Source: Elizabethkingia occulta
GTDB taxonomy: Bacteria; Bacteroidota; Bacteroidia; Flavobacteriales; Weeksellaceae
Assembly: GCF_002023715.1 (NCBI RefSeq)
Contig: NZ_MAHX01000008.1
Location: forward strand, 30,681 to 94,680
Reading direction: 5' to 3'
Length of the DNA: 64,000 nt
Shown piece after piece: positions 35,239 through 43,396 of the stretch. Made by a program: the position numbers and the translations under genes. The notes beneath the pieces are model-generated. The model saw nothing but the letters and a program-made list of their open reading frames with translations, was not told the DNA's origin and did not search any database. The stretch's first letter is position 1; the number at the start of each line of letters is the position of its first letter.

Positions 35239-37068
35239 ATGAAACAAGCAAAAAAAATATGGGCAATACTGGCTCTGGCAGTATTTGCGAACACTCAGGC
35301 ACAGAATTATCTAAATTATAATGTAGGAAATGCACATTCGCATAATGACTATATGCAGGAAGTTCCTTTCTGGCAGGCTTATTACGCTAATTTTGGTTCT
35401 ATAGAAGCAGATGTTTTTCTGGTAAAAGGTAAATTGTGGGTTGCCCATACCGAGAAAGAATTATCACCTGAACGGACGTTGGAGAGCCTTTATCTCGATA
35501 ATATATCCAGGCAGATTAAACTGAATAAGGGACATATTTATCCTGATACAAATAAAAAACTACAATTGCTTATTGATGTTAAACAGGATTATAAAACGAC
35601 ACTGGATGCATTAGTTAGTACATTACAGAAATATCCTGAGATTACGAATAATCAGGGAATTAAAATTGTTATTACAGGAGGAAGACCACAGCCACAGGAA
35701 TTTAAAAATTATCCTGCTTATTTGCTTTTCGATGGTGATCTTGATAAAAATTATAGCGCAGAAGAGCTGAAAAGAATAGGAATGTTCAGTGCAGATTTGC
35801 AGGGACTGGTAAAATGGAATGGGAAAGGTATTCCGAGAGATGAGGAAACTGCACGAGTAAAAAATGCTGTAGAAAAAGCACATAAGCAGCAAAAGCCAAT
35901 GCGTTTTTACGGAGCTCCGGATTTTCCGAATGCATGGGTTAATTTTATGGACCTAGGAGTAGATTACATCAATACAGATCATATTCCTGACCTTAAGAAG
36001 TTTATGAATACCATTCCGAAGAATTTTTATAAAAATCAGAAGGAGTACAGTGTTTATAAGCCTACTTATGAAACAGACGGCATAAATAAAAAAGTGAAGA
36101 ATGTAATTCTTCTTATTCCGGATGGTACTTCATTACCACAATATTATGCTGCATTTACAGCAAATAAAGGGAAACTAAATGTATTTAATATGAAAGCGAC
36201 GGGATTATCCAAAACCAATTCTTCCAACGCTTATATTACCGATTCAGCACCAGGGTCTACTGCTTTTGCTACAGGTGTAAAAACTAAGAATACATTTGTA
36301 GGTGTTGATGATGAAGGTAAAGCTTTAGCACAAATCCCGGACATCATTGCTGTAAAAGGAATGTCTTCAGGTTTAATTTCTACCGGAGACGTTACCGATG
36401 CTACACCGGCAGATTTCTATGCGCATTCTGACAACAGAAATAGCTCCGAACCTATTCTGAAAGGTTTCGTAAGCTCTAAAACCAAAATACTTATTGGCGG
36501 TCCGACAAGTGGACTTACAGAAGATAACCTTAAAAAAATAAAAGAGGCTAAAATCGATTTGTATAAGGATTTGAAATCAGTAAAGAATACCAACAACCGT
36601 ACTTTGGTTATTGATCCTTTGGCTTCACAAAGAATAACCAACGGAAGAGGTAACTGGCTTGCAGATGCTTTTGATCTTACCTTAAACGATCTGAAAACGA
36701 ATAAAAATGGCTTCTTTATGATGGTAGAAGCTTCCCAGACCGATGGTGGCGGGCATAGTAACAATCTGGAGCAATTGGTGACTGAGTTACTGGATTTCGA
36801 TCATGTTGTAGGAAAAGCAATGAAATTTGCGGATGAAAATAAAGAGACACTTGTTGTTGTTTTAGGAGATCATGAAACGGGAGGCTTAACATTGTTGGAT
36901 GGCAGCCTGAAAGATGGCTGGGTATTCGGAAACTTTAGTACAAACGATCATACTTCCATTCCTTCCAGTGTGTTTGCTTACGGTCCTAATTCTAAGGAGT
37001 TTACAGGTTTGTTTGAGAATACGGAAATTTTCAACAAAATTTTAGCTGCTTACGGAATTCGGAAATAA
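35239..37068 (+). CDS. Secreted fusion: GDPD/PI-PLC-fold domain + alkaline phosphatase
   Basis: 609 residues with signal peptide (1-22). Residues about 28-262 have the AIM6-like PI-PLC/GDPD barrel pattern: HSHNDY (33-38), EAD (57-59), H70 and LIDVK (111-115). Residues about 285-605 form an alkaline phosphatase: PDG (294-296), DSAPGS with probable nucleophile Ser336, TPADFYAHS (389-397), E497, D502 and H506 (VEASQTDGGGHS), GDHETGG (543-549) and H571. The metal ligands and nucleophile look intact. It would hydrolyse phosphomonoesters, and perhaps phosphodiesters in the first domain. Followed by the phospholipase gene 41 bases on. Confidence 0.85.
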   Translation: MKQAKKIWAILALAVFANTQAQNYLNYNVGNAHSHNDYMQEVPFWQAYYANFGSIEADVFLVKGKLWVAHTEKELSPERTLESLYLDNISRQIKLNKGHIYPDTNKKLQLLIDVKQDYKTTLDALVSTLQKYPEITNNQGIKIVITGGRPQPQEFKNYPAYLLFDGDLDKNYSAEELKRIGMFSADLQGLVKWNGKGIPRDEETARVKNAVEKAHKQQKPMRFYGAPDFPNAWVNFMDLGVDYINTDHIPDLKKFMNTIPKNFYKNQKEYSVYKPTYETDGINKKVKNVILLIPDGTSLPQYYAAFTANKGKLNVFNMKATGLSKTNSSNAYITDSAPGSTAFATGVKTKNTFVGVDDEGKALAQIPDIIAVKGMSSGLISTGDVTDATPADFYAHSDNRNSSEPILKGFVSSKTKILIGGPTSGLTEDNLKKIKEAKIDLYKDLKSVKNTNNRTLVIDPLASQRITNGRGNWLADAFDLTLNDLKTNKNGFFMMVEASQTDGGGHSNNLEQLVTELLDFDHVVGKAMKFADENKETLVVVLGDHETGGLTLLDGSLKDGWVFGNFSTNDHTSIPSSVFAYGPNSKEFTGLFENTEIFNKILAAYGIRK

Positions 37069-37109
37069 GTAGTTTATTCATTAATTTTAGGCAATAAAAC
37101 TAAATAAAC

Positions 37110-39452
37110 ATGGACAGAAGAGATTTTCTGAAAAAATCGGGGATGGTACTGGGAGGCCTTGGGGTTTCTACAGTTATACATCCGTCGATTTTAAAAGCAA
37201 TGAATATTAAGCCTGCAAAGGGATCTACATTTTACGATGCAGAGCATGTGGTAATCCTTATGCAAGAGAACAGATCATTCGATCATTGCTTCGGAACATT
37301 ACGAGGAGTAAGAGGTTTTATGGATAAATATGCCTTCCGTAAGCCTGATGGGAAAAGTGTTTTTTTCCAGAAAGATAAAGCTGGAAAAACCTACGCACCA
37401 TTTAACTTAGATATTAAAAATACCAGAGCTACCTGGATGAGTTCTCTGCCTCATTCATGGACAAATCAGCAGAATGCTCTTAATAAAGGGAAGTATGATC
37501 AGTGGTTATTGGCAAAAAGATCCGGAGTAAAAGAATATCAGGATCTGCCACTTACATTAGGTTTTTATAACCGGAATGACCTTCCGTTCTATTACCAGTT
37601 AGCCGATGCCTTTACAGTTTTCGATCAGTATTTTTGTTCTTCCCTTACCGGGACTACGCCTAACAGACTTTTCCATTGGACAGGAACAATCAGATCTGAA
37701 AAGAGTGGTGATGTACAGGCACATGTGGTTAATGATACTGTAGATTACAGCAGAAATGTACACTGGAAAACTTTCCCGGAGATGTTGGAAGAGAATGATA
37801 TTTCGTGGAGAATATATCAGAATGAAATCAGTCTTTCCAAAGGTATGGGAGGTGAGCAGGAGGCTTACTTATCCAACTTTACAGATAACCCAATAGAATG
37901 GTTTTCTCAGTTCAATGTAAAATTCTCGCCTAAGCACCATGAATTTGTACAGAAGAAAATTACTGAGCTTAAAGATAAGTTGAGTAAAAAACCTGATAAT
38001 AAAGAACGCTTAGAAAAAGAACTTCGTTATTACGAGGAAGATCTGAAAAATTTTGATCCTAAAAATTGGGATAAGCTTTCTCAAAAAGAAAAAAATATTC
38101 ATAACAAAGCATTTACCATTAATTCAGGAGATCCTGATTTCTGGAGTCTTGAAGAGATAGATCCTGTAAACGGTGAAAAGATGTATCTGCCAAAAGGAGA
38201 TGTTCTGTTTCAGTTCAGAAAAGATGTAAATGAAGGCAAACTTCCGGCTGTGTCATGGTTGGTGGCACCGGAGCGATTCTCGGATCACCCGTCTTCTCAG
38301 TGGTACGGAGCATGGTTTATATCAGAAGTCATGAATATTCTTACGAAAAATCCTGAGGTATGGAAGAAGACTATTTTCATTCTGAACTATGATGAGAACG
38401 ATGGTTATTTCGATCATGTTGTTCCGTTTTTACCGCCTAATAATCCGCAACAGCAGCCTGATATTCATGGAGAAGCAGGTGCTGAATATGTAGATTTTAA
38501 ACAAAAGTATTTTTCAACTGAAAAATTATATAGTTCAGAAAAAATGGAAGGTCCTGTAGGATTGGGATACAGAGTTCCGATGGTTGTTGCTTCTCCATGG
38601 ACAATGGGAGGTTATGTAAATTCTGAAGTATCTGATCATACATCTGTTTTGCAGTTTTTGGAACATTTCCTGAACAAAAAGAAAAATAAAAATCTCCATG
38701 TAGAGAATATAAGTGACTGGAGAAGAGAAGTATGTGGAGACCTTACTTCGGCTTTCAATCAGGAAAAAAGTAAAAATCTTAAACTGGATTTCTTGCAGGA
38801 AAAAGTTTTTGTGGAAAGTATAAATGCTGCAAAAGAAAAACCGGTTCCAAATAATTTTGTAGCATTGAGCGATGCTGAACAAAATGCACAATCTAAGTAT
38901 TTCCCGAAGCAGGAAAAAGGGCTAAAACCTTCTAATCCATTGCCATATCATTTTGAAGTTAATTTTAACAACAAAGGTATTGATATGCACAACCATACCG
39001 AGAAAGCAACACCTGTAATGGTGTATAACCGTAAAAAATTAAATGAGGATAAAGACTTTTTATTCCCATATACGATGTTTAAAAAACAGAATTTCAATCA
39101 TGCTTTATCTACGGAAAATGGTTATGACTGGGACGTTTTCGGACCAAATGGTTTTTACCGGAATTTTGAAGGAAATTCGGCTCCGGAAGTGGAAGTGAAA
39201 CTTACCCAAAATAGCAATGGTGATGTTGAGGTAATATTTACTTCAGCTTCTGTAAAAGAGATTGTATTAGAAAATGCTTATACTAAGCAGACTCAGAAGA
39301 TAGATCCGTCAAAGACACCTAAAGTATTAATTCCGTCTTCTAAAATAGGAGGCTGGTACGATCTGAAAGTCTCTACCGGAAATAATAACTGGATTTTTGC
39401 AGGTAGAGCAGAGACCGGTAAAGTTTCCTCTACAGATCCGCACTGGGCTTAG
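37110..39452 (+). CDS. Phosphocholine-specific phospholipase C (Tat-exported)
   Basis: 780 residues. A Tat signal RRDFLKKSG opens the protein, then the PF04185 phosphoesterase domain (about 40-500) with MQENRSFDHCFGTLRGVRGF, catalytic region TGTTPNRLFHWTG, and NYDENDGYFDHVVP. The C-terminal third has two bacterial PLC C-terminal (DUF756) repeats (about 590-680 and 690-775). The family cleaves phosphatidylcholine and sphingomyelin to phosphocholine plus diacylglycerol or ceramide, in the periplasm or outside. Non-hemolytic or hemolytic type cannot be told from sequence. It follows the phosphatase fusion that could dephosphorylate its product. Confidence 0.93.
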   Translation: MDRRDFLKKSGMVLGGLGVSTVIHPSILKAMNIKPAKGSTFYDAEHVVILMQENRSFDHCFGTLRGVRGFMDKYAFRKPDGKSVFFQKDKAGKTYAPFNLDIKNTRATWMSSLPHSWTNQQNALNKGKYDQWLLAKRSGVKEYQDLPLTLGFYNRNDLPFYYQLADAFTVFDQYFCSSLTGTTPNRLFHWTGTIRSEKSGDVQAHVVNDTVDYSRNVHWKTFPEMLEENDISWRIYQNEISLSKGMGGEQEAYLSNFTDNPIEWFSQFNVKFSPKHHEFVQKKITELKDKLSKKPDNKERLEKELRYYEEDLKNFDPKNWDKLSQKEKNIHNKAFTINSGDPDFWSLEEIDPVNGEKMYLPKGDVLFQFRKDVNEGKLPAVSWLVAPERFSDHPSSQWYGAWFISEVMNILTKNPEVWKKTIFILNYDENDGYFDHVVPFLPPNNPQQQPDIHGEAGAEYVDFKQKYFSTEKLYSSEKMEGPVGLGYRVPMVVASPWTMGGYVNSEVSDHTSVLQFLEHFLNKKKNKNLHVENISDWRREVCGDLTSAFNQEKSKNLKLDFLQEKVFVESINAAKEKPVPNNFVALSDAEQNAQSKYFPKQEKGLKPSNPLPYHFEVNFNNKGIDMHNHTEKATPVMVYNRKKLNEDKDFLFPYTMFKKQNFNHALSTENGYDWDVFGPNGFYRNFEGNSAPEVEVKLTQNSNGDVEVIFTSASVKEIVLENAYTKQTQKIDPSKTPKVLIPSSKIGGWYDLKVSTGNNNWIFAGRAETGKVSSTDPHWA

Positions 39453-39482
39453 GGAAAATATATGGGTTTATTGATTGCCCTT

Positions 39483-39520
39483 AAACCTCATAAGTCTCGA
39501 AGACCTATGAGGTTTTCTTT
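39483..39520 (+). terminator. Terminator 1 after phospholipase C
   Basis: AAACCTCATA / TATGAGGTTT stem around a 13-base loop, T-rich tail. It also belongs to the dispersed AAACC...GGTTT motif family. Confidence 0.6.
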
Positions 39521-39539
39521 TGGGTTAATGAAAAATAAA

Positions 39540-39572
39540 AAAATGGTCAGATATTCTTTCTGACCATTTTTG
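39540..39572 (+). terminator. Terminator 2 after phospholipase C
   Basis: Perfect AAAATGGTCAGA / TCTGACCATTTT stem with a 7-base loop and T tail; tandem to the preceding hairpin. Confidence 0.85.
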
Positions 39573-39626
39573 CTCTTTTGGCATGTTTTTTATTTTAAAC
39601 TTCAGGTTTCAAATTTGAAACTTGTT

Positions 39627-39634
39627 TATATTTG
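39627..39634 (+). promoter_or_regulatory. -7 motif for DUF4403 gene
   Basis: TATATTTG, exact TAnnTTTG, 16 bases before the ATG at 39651. It lies inside the longer upstream reading frame that begins at 39570, so that longer start is rejected. Confidence 0.5.
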
Positions 39635-39650
39635 TTCGTACAATTTTTTT

Positions 39651-41012
39651 ATGATGAAGAAAATACTTTTATTCGTATTGGTATCGGCATATAGCTTTGC
39701 TCAGGATACTGTTGAATATAACTTTCCAAAAATAAAGTCAGGGATTTCTATTCCGGTAGTTATTCCGATGGCAGAAATCAACAGATTAATTAACCAGTCT
39801 ATTAATGGTGTAATTTATGAGGATAAATCCTATACGGATAACAACAATGACCAGTTTAAAACAAGAGTTGAGAAGAACGGAAACATTGTTATACAGGGAC
39901 TAACCAATAACCGCATTATGATCTCTGTACCTCTGAAAATATGGGCGGAAAAGGGTTATGGTACCTTAGGTTATTATGCTTATCAGTCGACAAATTTTAG
40001 TGTGGTGATGAATTTTATCTCCAATATCAGTTTTAATAATAACTGGACACTGAATACAGCGACTACGACAGCTGGTTTTGTGTGGAAAGAAAAGCCTGTA
40101 TTGGATTATGGTAAAGTAAAAATTCCTATATCATCACTTATAGAAAGCACACTGACAAAGCAACAGCAGAAATTTACCGGAGTAATAGACAAGCAGGTAA
40201 AGGAAAAAATGAATATGCAACCTTATCTGGTAATGGCCTGGAACCAATTTGTAAATCCTATCAATATCTCCGAAGAATATCATACATGGTTGAAGATTAG
40301 CCCGCAAAGCCTTTCTGCAACACCATTAAAAGTGTATGCTAACCAAATTTCTGCAACACTGGGTGTAGATTTATATTCTGAAACATTCACAGGAAATCAG
40401 CCAGCTGCTGGTGCAAGTGTAACTACAGTGCCTGGTTTTGTCACCAAACCTGCAATAGATAATGTTTTCAAGCTGCAGACTACGGCCAATATTCCGTTTA
40501 CAGAAGCTACAAGATTAGCGGAACAACAGTTTCTGCACAAAGAATTTACCTTCAGAGAAGGGAAGTCTAAAATTGTGATTGAAAGTATAAAAGTATACGG
40601 AAAGGACGAGAAAGTAGTAATAGAGGCAGAAACAAGTGGTACGGTCAATGGTACTTCCGTTATTACCGGTACACCAACTTATGATCCTGTAAAAAAGAAA
40701 ATTGTGTTCACCGATACCAAGTTCAATCTGAAAACAAGCAATATTTTTCAGAAAACGCTTGTATTCCTTTTCAAAGGAAAGATTGTTAATATGATTGAAA
40801 AAGAATATGGTATTCCTACACTGGAGATGGAGAAAAGTTCTCGTAAGAGTATTGAGGAAAGTCTGAACAAAGAATATTATAAAGGACTATTTATAAAAGG
40901 TAAGGTAATAGATTTCAGACCATCTGATTTTGTAGTAGGGAATAGTAGTATAACTGCTATTATCGATACTAAAGCAAATGCTCAGTTAATGATCTCAGGA
41001 CTTAGTTTCTAA
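39651..41012 (+). CDS. DUF4403 family exported protein
   Basis: 453 residues from ATG 39651 (a second ATG follows directly). The signal peptide is about 1-18, ending SFAQ. The body matches DUF4403: KIKSGISIPVVIPMAEINRL near the start, a repeated pair of lipid-binding-like halves (IPISSLIESTLTKQQQKFTG; ATRLAEQQFLHKEFTF) and the closing KANAQLMISGLSF. The family has a tubular-lipid-binding-like layout and unknown role. It is a single gene between terminators and not part of the phospholipase operon, although it lies beside it. Confidence 0.85.
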   Translation: MMKKILLFVLVSAYSFAQDTVEYNFPKIKSGISIPVVIPMAEINRLINQSINGVIYEDKSYTDNNNDQFKTRVEKNGNIVIQGLTNNRIMISVPLKIWAEKGYGTLGYYAYQSTNFSVVMNFISNISFNNNWTLNTATTTAGFVWKEKPVLDYGKVKIPISSLIESTLTKQQQKFTGVIDKQVKEKMNMQPYLVMAWNQFVNPINISEEYHTWLKISPQSLSATPLKVYANQISATLGVDLYSETFTGNQPAAGASVTTVPGFVTKPAIDNVFKLQTTANIPFTEATRLAEQQFLHKEFTFREGKSKIVIESIKVYGKDEKVVIEAETSGTVNGTSVITGTPTYDPVKKKIVFTDTKFNLKTSNIFQKTLVFLFKGKIVNMIEKEYGIPTLEMEKSSRKSIEESLNKEYYKGLFIKGKVIDFRPSDFVVGNSSITAIIDTKANAQLMISGLSF

Positions 41013-41032
41013 GCTGAAGAACTACAAATACA

Positions 41033-41065
41033 AAAATGACCGGAAGAAATATCCGGTCATTTTCA
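41033..41065 (+). terminator. Terminator of DUF4403 gene
   Basis: Perfect AAAATGACCGGA / TCCGGTCATTTT stem with a 7-base loop. Confidence 0.88.
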
Positions 41066-41075
41066 TATCCTTCTA

Positions 41076-41237
41076 AGCCTGTTTAAATTTTATTGTTAAT
41101 ACTCTTCGATAGTTCGTCAAGCTCACTATATACTTAACTCAGAGTGACATTGCTCGTCCAATATATCTTCCTTTTAGGAGTGTCAGGCTGAGCTTGTCGA
41201 AGCCTAATACTTTTTTTAATCAAAATTTAAACAGGCT
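41076..41237. mobile_element. MITE-like or REP-like element with perfect 16-bp terminal inverted repeats
   Basis: AGCCTGTTTAAATTTT at 41076-41091 is exactly inverted at 41222-41237 (AAAATTTAAACAGGCT). Inside, TCGTCAAGCTCA ... GAGTGACA (41112-41148) and TGTCAGGCTGAGCTTGTCGA (41181-41200) form a second, imperfect inversion. The 162-bp length, lack of coding capacity and nested inversions suggest a non-autonomous miniature element. No clear target-site duplication is visible. It could instead be a structured repeat of the kind common between flavobacterial genes. Confidence 0.6.
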
Positions 41238-41376
41238 GTAAAAGTTAGTCTTAATTATTCGTTATGTTGCCTAAAGTCATTATTGATGCATATTTAAACA
41301 AATATCAGTATATCCATTATAAAAATGCCTATTTTAGCGCAATTAAAAAACTCAATTTATACTATACAGGTCATTT

Positions 41377-42456
41377 ATGAAGAAAGTCGTATTTTTGTGT
41401 ACAGTATTATTAACCTTATTAAACTGTAAAACTTTGGATTTAAAAGAAATCAATTTAGACAAAGCTGCTTATGAGCAATTGCCGGAAGGGCTTTATGGAA
41501 ATTTGAAGACAACAAAAGGAGATATCCTTGTTAAATTTAACGATAAAGAATCACCAGTAACAGTTGCTAACTTCGTAGGATTAGCAGAAGGAAAAATAGA
41601 AAATTCGGCGAAAAAGAAAGGAGAACCTTTCTACAACGGTACTATTTTCCACAGAGTAATCAAAGATTTTATGATTCAGGGTGGTGACCCTAAAGGAACA
41701 GGAATGGGTGATCCTGGTTATAAATTCGATGATGAGAAAAACGACCTTAAGCATACCGGAAAAGGTATTCTTTCCATGGCTAATTCAGGCCCTAATACCA
41801 ACGGATCTCAGTTCTTTATTACTGAAGTGGCAACACCTTGGCTAGATGGAAGACATACGATCTTTGGTAAAGTGGTAAAAGGAGAGCAGGTTATAGATGA
41901 TGTAGCTAATGTAGAAAAAGGTGCTCAGGACAAACCAAAAACTGACATCGTATTAGAAAAAGTAACCATCTTTACAAAGGGAGATGCCTATAAGCATTAT
42001 GATGCAGCTAAACTTTTCAATGAAGGAAAATCTAAAATTGCTGAAAACAATAAAGTATTCGTTCAGAAGAAAGAAGAGGAAGCTAAAAAGAAATTGGAAG
42101 AGCTAAAGAGCGGAATGACAACTACTGCTAGTGGTTTAATGTACAAGATTACTAAAACTACAGATGGCGCTCAGCCAGTTGCAGGAAATACCGTTTCTGT
42201 TCACTATACAGGTAAATTAACTAGCGGACAGGTTTTCGATTCATCAATTTCAAGAAACGAGCCTATCGAATTCCCTGTGGGAACTGGACGTGTAATTAAA
42301 GGTTGGGATGAAGGTATTCTTTTACTAAAAGAAGGTGAAGAAGCTACATTCCTTATTCCACCAGATTTAGGTTACGGAGCAAGAGGTGCAGGAGGTGTTA
42401 TTCCACCAAATGCATGGTTAATCTTCGAAGTTAAATTAGTGAAAGCTAAAGCATAA
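41377..42456 (+). CDS. Cyclophilin-FKBP fusion peptidyl-prolyl isomerase (lipoprotein)
   Basis: 359 residues. Lipobox TLLNC (Cys17) gives an outer-membrane or periplasmic lipoprotein. Residues about 35-205 are a cyclophilin domain (GTIFHRVIKDFMIQGGDPKG, SMANSGPNTNGSQFFIT, WLDGRHTIFGKV) and about 255-359 an FKBP domain (VSVHYTGKLTSGQVFDSS, FPVGTGRVIKGWDEGI, GYGARGAGGVIPPNAWLIFE). The linker (205-250) is a Lys/Glu-rich helix. Both active sites look intact. It catalyses Xaa-Pro isomerisation in exported proteins. Dual-family immunophilins are known from flavobacteria. Confidence 0.95.
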   Translation: MKKVVFLCTVLLTLLNCKTLDLKEINLDKAAYEQLPEGLYGNLKTTKGDILVKFNDKESPVTVANFVGLAEGKIENSAKKKGEPFYNGTIFHRVIKDFMIQGGDPKGTGMGDPGYKFDDEKNDLKHTGKGILSMANSGPNTNGSQFFITEVATPWLDGRHTIFGKVVKGEQVIDDVANVEKGAQDKPKTDIVLEKVTIFTKGDAYKHYDAAKLFNEGKSKIAENNKVFVQKKEEEAKKKLEELKSGMTTTASGLMYKITKTTDGAQPVAGNTVSVHYTGKLTSGQVFDSSISRNEPIEFPVGTGRVIKGWDEGILLLKEGEEATFLIPPDLGYGARGAGGVIPPNAWLIFEVKLVKAKA

Positions 42457-42468
42457 CATCAGATAAAT

Positions 42469-42500
42469 AAAAAAGGAAGCAATTAGCTTCCTTTTTTTAT
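42469..42500. terminator. Bidirectional terminator between the PPIase and DIWGR-repeat genes
   Basis: Perfect AAAAAAGGAAGC / GCTTCCTTTTTT stem with an AATTA loop; A- and T-runs on both sides. Confidence 0.92.
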
Positions 42501-42502
42501 AT

Positions 42503-43108
42503 TTATCTTCTTCCGTCGTTTCTATAGTAGTACTGCGGAATTACATTTATTTGTATCAGGTCATTTTCACCCTGTATAGATTTTAACTGTCCAACCATAC
42601 GTTTGTTGTTGTCCCAGTCAGAATAGTAATCCAATGTAACATTGCCTACTTTTTTTAATTTTCCTTTTCTTCCCCAGATATCATTATCAAAATATTCAAA
42701 ATTTATATTTCCAATCTGTTTGAAGAAAAGATCACGGTTCCAGATATCATTTTTGTGGAAGTATTCAAATCCTATTCTTCCGATATTTTTAATCATATTA
42801 TTGCGTCCCCAGATATCGTTGTCACTATAATATTCTATCGGATATTTTCCGTACCTGTATCTTATGTTATCATTGGATGAGCGGTCAAAATCATCTCTTT
42901 GCTGGAAATTGTTTCTTCTGTTAGGCTGGTATCTTAGGAGCTGCCCATAGGAATCAACTGTAATTACAGCATCATCTGTATAAAGATCAACAGATAAGAT
43001 TGCAGAATTTTGTTCGGAAATGTTCACATCCATGCCTTTTAGCTGTTGCCCCCATACACTAACAGATGTATAGAGTAGTGCGGCCGTAAATAGTAATCTT
43101 AGTTTCAT
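42503..43108 (-). CDS. Secreted protein with DIWGR tandem repeats
   Basis: 201 residues with a signal peptide (1-20, ending VWGQ). No known family is recognised. Residues about 88-165 contain three or four units of 22-23 residues built on IxFEYFxxNDIWGR: NDIWGR at 97-102, NDIWNR at 120-125 and NDIWGR at 142-147, each preceded by IEYY/FEYF and followed by a basic IGxI segment; a fourth, degenerate unit is LDYYSDWDNNKR. The spacing suggests a short beta-strand repeat. It is convergent with the PPIase gene. Confidence 0.75.
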   Translation of the reverse strand: MKLRLLFTAALLYTSVSVWGQQLKGMDVNISEQNSAILSVDLYTDDAVITVDSYGQLLRYQPNRRNNFQQRDDFDRSSNDNIRYRYGKYPIEYYSDNDIWGRNNMIKNIGRIGFEYFHKNDIWNRDLFFKQIGNINFEYFDNDIWGRKGKLKKVGNVTLDYYSDWDNNKRMVGQLKSIQGENDLIQINVIPQYYYRNDGRR

Positions 43109-43334
43109 GTGAAAAAGTGTTTGTTTAGGGTTTAATTTATATCTGAATGACTATGTATCTATGTCTTTTATCCCAACACATAAACTATGCCGCAAAATTC
43201 ATTTTCGGAAAAAAATAAGAATAAGTCTGAAAGTTTAAAACAGGATATCCGTTTTAGACCAATTAATCCAATACTTACTAAATTGTCAGTAACATACATT
43301 AAGCAATGTATTAGGAATGGCAAGGTGGTAGCTA

Positions 43335-43342
43335 TAACTTTG
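43335..43342 (+). promoter_or_regulatory. -7 motif for alpha/beta hydrolase gene
   Basis: TAACTTTG (TAnnTTTG), 55 bases upstream of the ATG at 43397. Confidence 0.4.
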
Positions 43343-43396
43343 ATATAAGAAAATAAGTGCTGTATAAAATGACTTGCAGTATATAAAATTATCAGA

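Larger units (their letters stand above)
41013..41376. other. 364-bp intergenic region with terminator and MITE-like element
   Basis: Holds the DUF4403 terminator (41033-41065), the 162-bp MITE-like element (41076-41237), and an AT-rich tail upstream of the PPIase gene in which no TAnnTTTG motif or open frame was found. Confidence 0.7.

Noticed and set aside
39570..39650. Upstream ATG for the DUF4403 gene
   Set aside because: The extension overlaps the preceding terminator and the -7 motif; the signal peptide begins at the ATG at 39651 or 39654.
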